Shown: positions 53,749-64,000 of the stretch, one piece after another
Numbering within the stretch: position 1 is the first letter of the stretch
Layout of the letters: every line of letters starts with the position of its first letter
Assembly: GCA_035772405.1 (NCBI GenBank)
Contig: JAYKKM010000003.1
Location: forward strand, 1,492,501 to 1,556,500
DNA length: 64,000 bases
Reading direction: 5' to 3'
Source of the DNA: Chrysogorgia sp. JL179-B06
Taxonomy: Eukaryota; Cnidaria; Anthozoa; Scleralcyonacea; Chrysogorgiidae
Notes under the pieces: model-generated
What the model saw: only the letters and a program-made list of their open reading frames with translations
The model's database searches: none
Told to the model about the DNA's origin: nothing
Program-made: the position numbers and the translations under genes

Positions 53749-54813
53749 TTAACCCGATGTTTATCTTAATGTATAGTTAAAAACAGAACCCTTACTCTGG
53801 AGAAGTCTTTATTGAAATGAGCTGCGAGCTGTATTCAAAATCATTAAACTGCAGTTGATTAATTATTTAACAATTTTTTTCTTGTTTCTAAATCATTGAA
53901 TGTTCGTATTTGTTTGTAGGGCTAGTTAAAGTGTCTATATGTAAATTTGCATGCTCAGTTTTTACATGTTCAATATGCATTTATAGCCACTGAAATAGAC
54001 TATAAAAAGAACGAAAATTTCAGCCCCGAAAATGTGGTCACTGCACGCACGGCTAAATACCACGTGACTTGTTGGTGTGACGTCAACGTGTTTGAAAGTA
54101 GTGTAAAAACGGCAGAAATTGCTGAGTAAGCTACAAAACCCGGTATCTTCAGTAAGTTGGCCAAACACTACCGAGCAGTTAAAGTAAAAACCGTAGTTGG
54201 TAAAATAGCTAGTTGGATTTGGTATAGAAGCATGTGAAAAAACAGTTGAGTAGAAATCATAGCTAAGATCCCAATTACTAAAAAACCGATAAGTTTGAAG
54301 AAACAAATTCTCATCTTTTCAAGAAGGGCACCAATGCAAAAAGGCTATTTGTTAAAGCATGTTCCGTAAGGATTTATGGTGAAGGAAAATTTCGAGTGCT
54401 GGAATATATACATTTTTCCGAAAGTCCAGTCACGATTTCTGTATATATATAGTGGTGGTAATGCCGGGATAAGAATCTGGGTATATTACAAGTAATATTT
54501 GGCGTTTCACTCGATTAGACTACATGTTGTTAAAGCAGTCGGATTGGATTTATTTTCGACATTTTTTCTCCAAATTATATATCGCTATACTCGCATATTT
54601 GTTGTTTATATTAAAGATCCTTGTTCCTCGTGCAAGTGTGTTGCTCATAAAAATATTATTAATTAACACATAAACCCAAAATTCAGCAGTTGGAACACAA
54701 GTTGCTATACACAAAGCATATCCATAACTTTTAACAAACAAGACAGAATAGGTTACGTATGATTATAACTTTTCGAACATTTTTCTCTCATATTTAATGA
54801 ATTTAGGTAAACA
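53749..54813. other. Region upstream of the candidate first exon
   Basis: No gene recognised. It would include the promoter of the apple–EGF–fibrinogen gene, but no core motif stands out. Confidence 0.35.
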
Positions 54814-55528
54814 TCATTTCCGATTGTCTGTTTGATTTTGTTGCTGTTGAATTTGGGCAAACATTGCCATAGTATGCTGAATTTGATGTTGTTGCATTTT
54901 CTGTTGCTGTTGAAACATTTCTGACTGCTGCTTCATCATGTTGTTTTGGGCTTCAATTCGTGACGTGATCTCATCTCCATTTGCCTTATCTTCAATTCCT
55001 CCTTCTTTAATTGTTTGTCCGCCTCTGCTTTTGTTCTAAGGTACTCAACTGTGTCGTTTCCAATCCTTCTCATCTTTTTCTTTCCTTTGTTTTCATTCTC
55101 TCCTTTTCGTTTCTGGGTTTCAACAAGGCTTTCCATAGCTTGTTTCCACATTTCCTCAGCAGACATCCTTTCATTCTCAATTTTATCTTTCTTTTGTGCA
55201 TCAGATATTTGTTGACTTTCCTTCGTGCCTGAATTTCTTCAATAATATCTTCAAGGGCAAGGTCCAGCTCAGTTGGCTCAGGGTTTATTCCACTTGCAGC
55301 CAGTTCTTTTTTCTGGGCAATCTTAAATCGATTTTGCAGTAAACGAAATTTGTCCCTGACAGATCTCTGAATAACTAAGAACTTGGGATTTTCAACATTT
55401 CCCAAATTTTCTGCAACAGTTTCCCATGCACGTCCACTCTCTCGGGATCCTGGTTTAAACTGATATGGCTCAACAACCAAAATCTCTCTGACCAATAGCA
55501 TGAAATCATGTTCATTTGTCCAATCCAT
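54814..55528 (-). pseudogene. MADF/SANT-like DNA-binding protein gene with two frameshifts
   Basis: Starts MDWTNEHDFMLLVREI and continues with W-ETVAENL, QRSVRDKFRLLQ and ASGINPEPTELD, a MADF/Myb-SANT-like trihelix typical of multicopy invertebrate genes. A charged helical region with MSAEEMWKQAMESL follows, and the C-terminus is Gln/Met rich (stop at 54814-54816). The three parts lie in different frames, with breaks near 55230 and 54960. No introns are visible. It may be a retrocopy, a transposon-derived gene or an intact gene with sequence errors. Confidence 0.7.
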
Positions 55529-56493
55529 TTGTCTATAAAATTATATTAAAAGAAGAAAATGATTCAAATGCCTTCTACAAACCTAAAGCTATGACATATT
55601 TAACTGAAAACCAACTACAAACAAATGAAGGTTTTTATATACTTTTTTATATTTCAATTTGCAGTTCTTTGACAAATAAAGATTAAAAATAAATGAGCAA
55701 CAAACACTTATTCCACAATTAATACATTTGGTCAACTGGGACATCTATTTGAAGAACGGCTAGAAACTATTAATTTACATTACAAATCAGGCAATTCTTT
55801 GAATAAATAAAAAATGTATATTTAATATGAATGACTTATTTAATATGAATGAATAATTCATTCAGTTAATTTAGAAAATAAGACAGCAGCTTTTAACGAC
55901 CCATAAATTGTATATATACAGGTTTTTCATGGTCTGCGCCCCAGACCAAATTATAAAAATAATATTTTTTTTATAATTTAGTCTGGGGCACAGACTAGGT
56001 TTGTCATTCAAAACTTGGCCATTTTATCAACGATATCAATATATCTGAGCTAAAGGAATCGCTAAAACTAAGATTGGAATCTATATATAAATTTATCCGA
56101 AGTTCATCTCCAACCCTACAGCTAACCTATTTGGAAGTCGATTAATACTATAAATTTTTAAAAATGCTAATAACTACTATATTTACTAAATTCCACTGAC
56201 CTTTCTCTCTGCTTTTGACTGATTTACATATCGCTTTTATACATACTGTATGTTGTAAATCATACAGAAAAGAGTCACCGATGTAAGAATAGCGAATATT
56301 AACCACCAAAATAAACTATTTAACAAAACAACTCACTTTCATATGCGAGTTCTCAACACGACGAAATCAAATAACCTGTTTCCACGTCGTGAACTTAGCG
56401 ACAACGACGTACGGTTCGATATCTGACATGCGCATTAAAAAATATTGCTTTCTCATTTCGTCGTCGTCGCCATCGTCGTCACTTTCTTAATCC
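55529..56493. other. Intergenic sequence upstream of the MADF-like gene
   Basis: AT-rich. An imperfect palindrome around 55925-56000 (CAGACCAAATTATAA / TTATAATTTAGTCTG) stands out, and a GTC/GTCGTC stretch lies at 56456-56482. Nothing coding. Confidence 0.35.
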
Positions 56494-56765
56494 GTAATTA
56501 GACTTTTGTGATATGCAAATGAATAACCACCGGACGTCACGAGGTTTGTACACGTTTTTAGAAAATCAGGTATATCTTTGAGATTATTCGACAAAATCAC
56601 TTGAAACTTTGCACATTACGACACTTCGTGAAACTTAACAACATTACACCAAAATAGCGATGCCAAATTAATTTACTATATTTCTAATTACTTGATTTTC
56701 TAAAAATTTACAAACCTCGTAACGTCAGTGGTTATTCATTTGTATATCACATAAGTCTAATTATT
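56494..56765. repeat. Foldback MITE (about 272 bp)
   Basis: Arms of about 75-80 bp (TAATTAGACTT-TGTGATAT start) pair across a spacer of about 110 bp. Non-coding. Confidence 0.75.
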
Positions 56766-56811
56766 TTTTCCCGGTCCGTATCCTACCTAATCCTGCTTTC
56801 TAATTGGCTAA

Positions 56812-56845
56812 CGAGCGGTCCGTATGAGCCCATACGGACCGCTCG
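56812..56845. repeat. 34-bp near-perfect palindrome
   Basis: CGAGCGGTCCGTATG and its reverse complement flank four bases. Related GGTCCGTAT words recur at about 56774 and 57105-57190, where another inverted repeat with GAAATATTTC words is found. Confidence 0.85.
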
Positions 56846-57452
56846 ACATAATTTCAGTTTTAAATGCCTTTTATAAGCCGTAAAATATTCTAAAAACATT
56901 TTAAAATGAACTCAAAAGAGATGGAACATATTGAAAGACATATAAGTGATTTTTTTATCCGGATAGAGACTTAACTCTCAATTTCCTTTGACGAAGAAAA
57001 AGCACAGACTTTTCTTTTTTTTCCACTAGAAATACTGATGACGACCAAAAAAAACAAGCCAGGATATTGAGGAAAAAATAAATAAATTATTTACCGTTTT
57101 GGTCGGTCCGTATTGAGAAATATTTCCCTTGGTCTCAAAAACGTCCCTCGGCCTGCGGTCTCGGGAAATATTTCTCCATACGGACTTCCAAACCGGTAAA
57201 TAACATATATATATATCAAGAACGACGTGAGATATGAAAGAGCTCTAAATTATCATTCCTCGTTATTTTAGGAGTTCGTTTAAATACCTAAAACTTAATT
57301 TTCGTTTCTTAAACAAATTAAAACCTAACCCTGATTCCAACCTTAAACCTAACCCTAACTAAACAAAAAATAAAGACCAGACAAAAACAGAAGACAAAGA
57401 CAAGGGCAAACGATAAATAACAAAATTGAATTGGATTCTTCATTATTCAAAA

Positions 57453-57530
57453 TATTCTTTTGGAGGAAAAACAATAAAATATTCTTTTGGAGGAAAAACA
57501 ATAAAATATTCTTTTGGAGGACTGTCAAGA
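57453..57530. repeat. 27-bp tandem repeat, almost three copies
   Basis: The unit AAAATATTCTTTTGGAGG-(A)-ACAAT is repeated without change. It is followed by a TA run at 57615-57716. Confidence 0.9.
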
Positions 57531-57613
57531 CCTCGGTCTGATATTTCCCTGTAATGACCGCGCTCTCGGTTAATAAGAAGTTATTAATAACACACTTGAT
57601 ACTTGGGTTGTCC

Positions 57614-58533
<920 letters not shown>

Positions 58534-58584
58534 TATATATATATATATATATATATATAGATTTTCGCTTACCTCAAAACTGGT

Positions 58585-58625
58585 CTGCTACAACTTGTTT
58601 CATCTGTAAAAGAATCTTCAGGCAG
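58585..58625 (-). ncRNA. Hammerhead ribozyme motif, Penelope copy 1 (3' end)
   Basis: In sense direction: stem I CTGC/GCAG, core CTGAAGA and GAAA, stem II TCT/AGA with a 5-nt loop, and stem III ACA/TGT with a 3-nt loop. The predicted cleavage site follows TGTA. This is the minimal type known from Penelope-like elements. Confidence 0.8.
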
Positions 58626-58654
58626 TGACAATATCGAAAGGGGTGACCGCTTAT

Positions 58655-60322
58655 TTATAGGCTTTCTGCCGGAAAGTGGGGGCGTATGTGGGGGACAAAG
58701 CATGAGGTCATGGCTTTGTTTGCGTTGATTACGCGAAATTTATTACGATGACGACACTGTGAAATTATTTCCGCTCTTTTGTTGAGTAAACTATTCTTAT
58801 TTTTTTCTTTTAAAATACAAAATTTTTCTTCTAAACATAAATTGCATCGTTTTGATCCTCCTGTGTACGAAATAGAATGTTTTAGAATTTGCCAATTAAT
58901 ACTGAAATCTTTATTGTTTTCTTTCAATGTCCAAATATATTTCGAAAGTTCGGTGTCATTTTCATGCTTTTTATGTTGAAAAGATTTAGTGTGGTTGGCC
59001 AATCGCTCTTTGAATGTGGTTGCAGTCATACCAATGTAGTGTTTTGTTTCGTTTGTGATGTTTACTGTCACTGTTGCTTTGTATACTATGTCTCTAGTCA
59101 TGCATTGTTCTTGAAGCGGGCAAATGGTGTTCTCTCTACAACTGCAATTAGTAGCGTCCCTATCCTGCGGTTTGATGTTCCTAGCTATGCGTGCATTGTG
59201 CTTAGTGATTATTGACTTAACATTGTTCATGCAGCTGTAACTTACTTTAACTGTATTTCTGTTAAAAATCTTATGGAGCTTGTGGTGCGGAGGGAAATGT
59301 TTGTCAATTAGGCTAAGGAAATTACGTCCTATGTTAGTGCTGACACTCTTGCTAAATGGTGGGTTGAACCAAATGATATTGCGTTGCCTATTCCTACGTG
59401 GTCGTTGCGGTGTATCATGAGTGTAGCTAAGTTCATGATTAAAGTTGCTGTGCCTAAGCGCGTTCTGATATAAGGGTGCAGCTTCCTGAAAAGTTTGCTC
59501 ATCTGACGAAAGGAGTTTAATGCGTTTGTTAATTGATGCAGGTAGTTGCCTTGTTATGCTTGGTGGATGGTTAGAGTGCATATTTATGTATAGCGGATCG
59601 TCATTGGGCTTCCTATAGGGCCTATAGTTTCCATTGTTAAGGTCGAAAGTTACATCTAAAAAGTTTACTATACGTAAATTTGACTCGGCGGTGATTTTTA
59701 GGTCAAATTGCTCGAAAATTTTGTGGAGATCTTTTCTTGTTTTGTCTGCTAAACGTGCTGATTTGCTTTTTATGATAGCCAAACCGTCATCTCTATATAG
59801 GCCGATGCTTTCTTTGCCAAATTTCTTACTTAGGTGGTTTAAAATGAAAAGGCCTACGAGCTCACAAATTTCCGTGCCGTCGAAACTGCCCATGGTAACG
59901 TCGAACAAATTCTTGCTATCTTTTTTTATCCATGGAATTCCGCTATTGAAAAGGAGAGATTTTCTAGCGTGTTTTATTATTGAAATGTTGTTTTGAGGTA
60001 TAGTAGCCAAATTTGAAGCCCAGGACAGAGCTTGGTCCAATAGTTTTTCAGAAATAGATGGATAGAAATCGACAATGTCAAATGAAATGAAACTGTGTCT
60101 GTCCTTATCTTTTATATTGCCAAACCACTCAATAACTTGTTTTGTATTTCTCCATTGATTTAAATTCAGTTTTTGTCTCAAATTAGAATTAATTTTGTCC
60201 AAAATAGCTTTGCTTAGTTTTCCGGATTCGCTTTTGGCGGGGTTAATTAATCGACATTTTGGGTTGTTTTCGAAATTTTCTTTGTGGTCTTTTAAAGATA
60301 TAAATGCTTCGCGTTTTTTCAT
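58655..60322 (-). CDS. Penelope-like reverse transcriptase–GIY-YIG endonuclease, main frame (copy 1)
   Basis: A 555-codon frame holding most of the protein. The palm motif is FDIVDFYPSI (81-90) and the catalytic box is YRDDG (176-180). A Cys cluster (C393, C395, C401, C407) precedes the endonuclease, which has VYKA (413-416), HYIG (428-431) and a conserved Arg at 440. A C-terminal zinc-like CNLCLEEK segment follows. The N-terminal part lies in other frames upstream: one-base insertions in homopolymers at about 60617 and 60495 cut it off. Penelope enzymes copy RNA at the target, primed by the nick the endonuclease makes. Confidence 0.92.
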   Translation of the reverse strand: MKKREAFISLKDHKENFENNPKCRLINPAKSESGKLSKAILDKINSNLRQKLNLNQWRNTKQVIEWFGNIKDKDRHSFISFDIVDFYPSISEKLLDQALSWASNLATIPQNNISIIKHARKSLLFNSGIPWIKKDSKNLFDVTMGSFDGTEICELVGLFILNHLSKKFGKESIGLYRDDGLAIIKSKSARLADKTRKDLHKIFEQFDLKITAESNLRIVNFLDVTFDLNNGNYRPYRKPNDDPLYINMHSNHPPSITRQLPASINKRIKLLSSDEQTFQEAAPLYQNALRHSNFNHELSYTHDTPQRPRRNRQRNIIWFNPPFSKSVSTNIGRNFLSLIDKHFPPHHKLHKIFNRNTVKVSYSCMNNVKSIITKHNARIARNIKPQDRDATNCSCRENTICPLQEQCMTRDIVYKATVTVNITNETKHYIGMTATTFKERLANHTKSFQHKKHENDTELSKYIWTLKENNKDFSINWQILKHSISYTGGSKRCNLCLEEKFCILKEKNKNSLLNKRAEIISQCRHRNKFRVINANKAMTSCFVPHIRPHFPAESL

Positions 60323-60564
60323 TTTTTCAATTCTGTCGCCGATTCCTAAATTGTTCGAAATGTCTTTTAGTTCTGAGTCAATTTCATCTATAGAGTCCTC
60401 GGATCCATGCTTATATGTTTTTGTGATGTTGTCATGTAAGAGATTGTTGTATATGTCGGGCGGGGTTTCATAAATATTCCGAGTTTTGTCTGCAAAAATG
60501 AAAAATGTTGGGAGACGTATTAATTTTCTTTAAATCGTTAGCCAAAGATTTCTGAAATTGGTTC

Positions 60565-60876
60565 CTATATGGCCGGAATTGTACATTCTCGATTAGTTTT
60601 ATAAGTTCGTCTTCGAAAGGGTTTCATATCTGGAATCGAAGGAGGTGTTTTGTTGGACGCAAGGCCGAAATGGTTCTTTTGGTTCTCACTATTTTTGTTT
60701 TTAAGAAAGAAATTGGCTTTCCATCTCATACGTTTTAATACACTTTCCACTTTTTCAATCAAATTCTTCAAATAAGCGTCCTGTGATGGTATAGGGATAT
60801 TCTTTAGCGAATAGTCAAATCGAAATTGCCGCATTTTAAGGTTAGATAGGAATGAATAACGTAAACAAGAGTGCAC
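60565..60876 (-). CDS. Penelope N-terminal fragment (copy 1, frame-broken)
   Basis: Encodes the N-terminal region beginning MRQFRFDY and ending after a frameshift at about 60617; copy 2 is open at the same place. Beyond the break the frame is unrelated to the family. Part of the same gene as 58655-60322. Confidence 0.75.
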   Translation of the reverse strand: MHSCLRYSFLSNLKMRQFRFDYSLKNIPIPSQDAYLKNLIEKVESVLKRMRWKANFFLKNKNSENQKNHFGLASNKTPPSIPDMKPFRRRTYKTNRECTIPAI

Positions 60877-60962
60877 AACCGATATACGGGTGCAAATATA
60901 CGTGTAGGTTTTGGTCTACGAAATGCAAAGAGTGCTCAACAACATATAGTTAGAGCAAATAA

Positions 60963-61059
60963 TAGATTTTCGCTTACCTCAAAACTGGTCTGCTACAACT
61001 TGTTTCATCTGTAAAAGAATCTTCAGGCAGTGACAATATCGAAAGGGGTGACCGCTTAT
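60963..61059 (-). repeat. Inverted copy of the Penelope 3' terminal repeat between the two elements
   Basis: 97 bp matching the 3' end of both copies, in minus orientation, placed directly before copy 2's 5' leader. An inverted terminal fragment at the 5' side is a usual mark of Penelope insertions. Confidence 0.9.
60990..61030 (-). ncRNA. Hammerhead ribozyme motif in the inverted terminal copy
   Basis: Identical over the 41-nt core to the motif at 58585-58625. Confidence 0.78.
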
Positions 61060-61119
61060 TTCGGTTGTATATCGGTTGTGCACTCTTGTTTACGTTATTC
61101 ATTCCTATCTAACCTTAAA

Positions 61120-62316
61120 ATGCGGCAATTTCGATTTGACTATTCGCTAAAGAATTTCCCTATACCATCACAGGACGCTTATTTGAAGAATTTGATTGAA
61201 AAAGTGGAAAGTGTATTAAAACGTATGAGATGGAAAGCCAATTTCTTTCTTAAAAACAAAAATAGTGAGAACCAAAAGAACCATTTCGGCCTTGCGTCCA
61301 ACAAAACACCTCCTTCGATTCCAGATATGAAACCTTTCGAAGACGAACTTATAAAACTAATCGAGAATGTACAATTCCGGCCATATAGGAACCAATTTCA
61401 GAAATCTTTGGCTAACGATTTAAAGAAAATTAATACGTCTCCCAACATTTTCATTTTTGCAGACAAAACTCGGAATATTTATGAAACCCCGCCCGACATA
61501 TACAACAATCTCTTACATGACAACATCACAAAAACATATAAGCATGGATCCGAGGACTCTATAGATGAAATTGACTCAGAACTAAAAGACATTTCGAACA
61601 ATTTAGGAATCGGCGACAGAATTGAAAAAATGAAAAAACGCGAAGCATTTATATCTTTAAAAGACCACAAAGAAAATTTCGAAAACAACCCAAAATGTCG
61701 ATTAATTAACCCCGCCAAAAGCGAATCCGGAAAACTAAGCAAAGCTATTTTGGACAAAATTAATTCTAATTTGAGACAAAAACTGAATTTAAATCAATGG
61801 AGAAATACAAAACAAGTTATTGAGTGGTTTGGCAATATAAAAGATAAGGACAGACACAGTTTCATTTCATTTGACATTGTCGATTTCTATCCATCTATTT
61901 CTGAAAAACTATTGGACCAAGCTCTGTCCTGGGCTTCAAATTTGGCTACTATACCTCAAAACAACATTTCAATAATAAAACACGCTAGAAAATCTCTCCT
62001 TTTCAATAGCGGAATTCCATGGATAAAAAAAGATAGCAAGAATTTGTTCGACGTTACCATGGGCAGTTTCGACGGCGCGGAAATTTGTGAGCTCGTAGGC
62101 CTTTTCATTTTAAACCACCTAAGTAACAAATTTGGCAAAGAAAGCATCGGCCTATATAGAGATGACGGTTTGGCTATCATAAAAAGCAAATCAGCACGTT
62201 TAGCAGACAAAACAAGAAAAGATCTCCACAAAATTTTCGAGCAATTTGACCTAAAAATCACCGCCGAGTCAAATTTACGTATAGTAAAACTTTTTAGATG
62301 TAACTTTCGACCTTAA
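61120..62316 (+). CDS. Penelope reverse transcriptase, N-terminal and palm part (copy 2)
   Basis: The likely start is the ATG of MRQFRFDY at 61120; the longer frame from 61030 starts inside the inverted terminal repeat. It includes the N-terminal helical region missing from copy 1's main frame, FDIVDFYPSI and YRDDG. An extra A in a short run at about 62289 shifts the frame, and a stop follows at 62314. Confidence 0.88.
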   Translation: MRQFRFDYSLKNFPIPSQDAYLKNLIEKVESVLKRMRWKANFFLKNKNSENQKNHFGLASNKTPPSIPDMKPFEDELIKLIENVQFRPYRNQFQKSLANDLKKINTSPNIFIFADKTRNIYETPPDIYNNLLHDNITKTYKHGSEDSIDEIDSELKDISNNLGIGDRIEKMKKREAFISLKDHKENFENNPKCRLINPAKSESGKLSKAILDKINSNLRQKLNLNQWRNTKQVIEWFGNIKDKDRHSFISFDIVDFYPSISEKLLDQALSWASNLATIPQNNISIIKHARKSLLFNSGIPWIKKDSKNLFDVTMGSFDGAEICELVGLFILNHLSNKFGKESIGLYRDDGLAIIKSKSARLADKTRKDLHKIFEQFDLKITAESNLRIVKLFRCNFRP

Positions 62317-62370
62317 CAATGGAAACTATAGGCCCTATAGGAAGCCAATGACGATCCGCTATACATAAAT

Positions 62371-63297
62371 ATGCACTCTAACCATCCACCAAGCATAACA
62401 AGGCAACTACCTGCATCAATTAACAAACGCATTAAACTCCTTTCGTCAGATGAGCAAACTTTTCAGGAAGCTGCACCCTTATATCAGAACGCGCTTAGGC
62501 ACAGCAACTTTAATCATGAACTTAGCTACACTCATGATACACCGCAACGACCACGTAGGAATAGGCAACGCAATATCATTTGGTTCAACCCACCATTTAG
62601 CAAGAGTGTCAGCACTAACATAGGACGTAATTTCCTTAGCCTAATTGACAAACATTTCCCTCCGCACCACAAGCTCCATAAGATTTTTAACAGAAATACA
62701 GTTAAAGTAAGTTACAGCTGCATGAACAATGTTAAGTCAATAATCACTAAGCACAATGCACGCATAGCTAGGAACATCAAACCGCAGGATAGGGACGCTA
62801 CTAATTGCAGTTGTAGAGAGAACACCATTTGCCCGCTTCAAGAACAATGCATGACTAGAGACATAGTATACAAAGCAACAGTGACAGTAAACATCACAAA
62901 CGAAACAAAACACTACATTGGTATGACTGCAACCACATTCAAAGAGCGATTGGCCAACCACACTAAATCTTTTCAACATAAAAAGCATGAAAATGACACC
63001 GAACTTTCGAAATATATTTGGACATTGAAGGAAAACAATAAAGATTTCAGTATTAATTGGCAAATTCTAAAACATTCTATTTCGTACACAGGAGGATCAA
63101 AACGATGCAATTTATGTTTAGAAGAAAAATTTTGTATTTTAAAAGAAAAAAATAAGAATAGTTTACTCAACAAAAGAGCGGAAATAATTTCACAGTGTCG
63201 TCATCGTAATAAATTTCGCGTAATCAACGCAAACAAAGCCATGACCTCATGCTTTGTCCCCCACATACGCCCCCACTTTCCGGCAGAAAGCCTATAA
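62371..63297 (+). CDS. Penelope connector and GIY-YIG endonuclease part (copy 2)
   Basis: 308 codons matching the C-terminal half of copy 1, with the Cys cluster, VYKA, HYIG and the final CNLCLEEK segment. It is separated from the first frame by two opposite one-base changes (an extra A at about 62289, a lost C at about 62344) that restore the original frame. The first Met is only the first available one. Confidence 0.88.
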   Translation: MHSNHPPSITRQLPASINKRIKLLSSDEQTFQEAAPLYQNALRHSNFNHELSYTHDTPQRPRRNRQRNIIWFNPPFSKSVSTNIGRNFLSLIDKHFPPHHKLHKIFNRNTVKVSYSCMNNVKSIITKHNARIARNIKPQDRDATNCSCRENTICPLQEQCMTRDIVYKATVTVNITNETKHYIGMTATTFKERLANHTKSFQHKKHENDTELSKYIWTLKENNKDFSINWQILKHSISYTGGSKRCNLCLEEKFCILKEKNKNSLLNKRAEIISQCRHRNKFRVINANKAMTSCFVPHIRPHFPAESL

Positions 63298-63326
63298 ATA
63301 AGCGGTCACCCCTTTCGATATTGTCA

Positions 63327-63367
63327 CTGCCTGAAGATTCTTTTACAGATGAAACAAGTTGTAGCAG
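63327..63367 (+). ncRNA. Hammerhead ribozyme motif, Penelope copy 2 (3' end)
   Basis: Stem I CTGC (63327-63330) with GCAG (63364-63367), core CTGAAGA at 63331-63337, stem II TCT/AGA, then GAA and stem III ACA/TGT. Predicted cleavage after A63363. Confidence 0.82.
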
Positions 63368-63455
63368 ACCAGTTTTGAGGTAAGCGAAAATCTATTATTT
63401 GCTCTAACTATATGTTGTTGAGCACTCTTTGCATTTCGTAGACCAAAACCTACAC

Positions 63456-63457
<2 letters not shown>

Positions 63458-63494
<37 letters not shown>
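63458..63494. repeat. TA dinucleotide microsatellite
   Basis: Short TA run at the far edge of Penelope copy 2's flank; TA runs also flank the mariner-like element and copy 1. Confidence 0.9.
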
Positions 63495-63499
<5 letters not shown>

Positions 63500-63617
63500 A
63501 TAAATAGAGAAAATAATCCAAAGCATGGATAATCTCCCAGAAGTAGAGTGCTCAATACAAGGTTGTCGCCGTGTAGAGCATGATATAGTGATATATTTAA
63601 AATTATCTAAAACATCT

Positions 63618-63662
63618 AGTCATAACACGGTGTTTCATGCTTAACGCAATCATCAGACGACT
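63618..63662 (-). ncRNA. Hammerhead ribozyme motif of a second Penelope family
   Basis: Minus strand: stem I AGTCGT/ATGACT (6 bp with one G-U), core CTGATGA and GAAA, stem II TGC/GCA with a GTTAA loop, stem III ACA/TGT with a CCG loop. Stem and loop sequences differ from the first family, but the fold is the same. It lies 3' of the partial Penelope frame. Confidence 0.78.
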
Positions 63663-63711
63663 GACGGACTATAACGTGTCACTGAATAAATATACTTGTG
63701 AGGCGGAAGTG

Positions 63712-64000
63712 TTAATTGTCAGGCGGTATTGACTTGAAGTTACACAATAAGTGCTTATTAACATGGCGACAGTTTGATAAGATTTCGTTTCTTTTGTTGA
63801 GGAGGTTGAGTTTCTGAAAAATAATGTGATATTTTTCAGCTAGGCAGAGTTCGCATCTTTTGGAGCCGTTTTTGAAGGCAGGCGCTCTGTCCAGGATTGA
63901 CCACTTTATTTCCGTGTTGGTGGCGTTGTCTCGCAGCTTCCAGATGTGCTTTGAAAGCTCTGTTGCGTTGATTTTGGTTCGGTAGCGCAGTGAGTTTCGG
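63712..64000 (-). CDS. Partial Penelope-like GIY-YIG endonuclease, second family
   Basis: Open to the window edge; 96 codons are visible to the stop at 63712-63714. The residues T-ELSKHIWKLRDN, I-WSILDRAPAF-NGSKRCELCLAEKY and LLNKRNEILSNCRH parallel the C-terminal part of the other Penelope protein at low identity. The reverse transcriptase would lie beyond the window. Confidence 0.85.
   Translation of the reverse strand, partial: RNSLRYRTKINATELSKHIWKLRDNATNTEIKWSILDRAPAFKNGSKRCELCLAEKYHIIFQKLNLLNKRNEILSNCRHVNKHLLCNFKSIPPDN

Larger units (their letters stand above)
58560..60962 (-). mobile_element. Penelope-like element, copy 1 (minus)
   Basis: Carries a reverse transcriptase and a GIY-YIG endonuclease in one frame, with a 3' terminal repeat of about 100 bp bearing a hammerhead ribozyme. 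The 5' side (60877-60962) repeats sequence found beyond the 3' end of copy 2, so the two copies share terminal sequence as in the pseudo-LTR arrangement of Penelope elements. It sits head to head with copy 2. Confidence 0.9.
61060..63390 (+). mobile_element. Penelope-like element, copy 2 (plus)
   Basis: Nearly identical to copy 1 over about 2.3 kb in opposite orientation. It is open where copy 1 is broken in the N-terminal part, but broken at about 62289-62345. Followed by 63391-63457, which matches the sequence 5' of copy 1, and then a TA run (63458-63494). Confidence 0.9.

Noticed and set aside
57324..57360. Telomeric repeat tract
   Set aside because: A few CCTAA-like words (CCTAACCCT) occur but are irregular and mixed with other sequence; too short to be an interstitial telomere.

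Overview
The window is AT-rich, repeat-laden animal DNA, not prokaryotic. It most likely comes from a cnidarian or another aquatic invertebrate. The evidence is a split apple–EGF–fibrinogen gene with phase-matched exons, LINE and Penelope-like retroelements, many foldback MITEs, and a complete Polinton/Maverick (adintovirus-like) element. The species cannot be named from sequence alone.

Host gene. One minus-strand gene seems to span almost the whole window. Its pieces are a signal-peptide exon (53508-53673), an apple/PAN exon (29005-29237), an EGF exon (12428-12536), a tandem array of calcium-binding EGF exons (four intact between 9.0 and 10.6 kb, plus decayed copies) and two exons of a fibrinogen-related domain (7806-8189, 826-1088). 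All have usable splice sites, and their phases are compatible across 53 kb. Intron 1 holds the Polinton. The intron between the apple and EGF exons holds about 15 kb of an ACATT-type pentanucleotide satellite.

Polinton (30600-47481, 16,882 bp). Perfect 6-bp target duplications (TGGGCT) flank it, and the target repeat also occurs uninterrupted near 48.0-48.1 kb. Each end is a terminal inverted repeat that is itself a hairpin. A leftward block (minus) carries a small coiled-coil protein, an acidic protein, an A32-type packaging ATPase, a major capsid protein broken by one frameshift, a membrane protein, a chromodomain integrase and a penton-like minor capsid protein. A rightward block (plus) carries a large C-terminally anchored protein, a fibre-like protein, small membrane proteins, a Bro-N/nuclease/zinc-finger fusion, a VLTF3-like factor and a small zinc-finger protein. 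A 1,374-codon protein-primed DNA polymerase reads inward from the right end. A shared promoter-like motif abuts several start codons. No adenain-type protease was recognised.

Right flank (47.5-64 kb). This holds nested inverted-repeat elements, a MITE with 8-bp target duplications, a frameshifted MADF/SANT-like gene, a mariner-like TIR element and two near-identical Penelope-like elements head to head. A second Penelope family is cut by the window edge. Both Penelope families carry minimal hammerhead ribozyme motifs at their 3' ends.

Left flank (0-12.6 kb). The fibrinogen-gene introns here are filled with foldback MITEs, LINE fragments and microsatellites.
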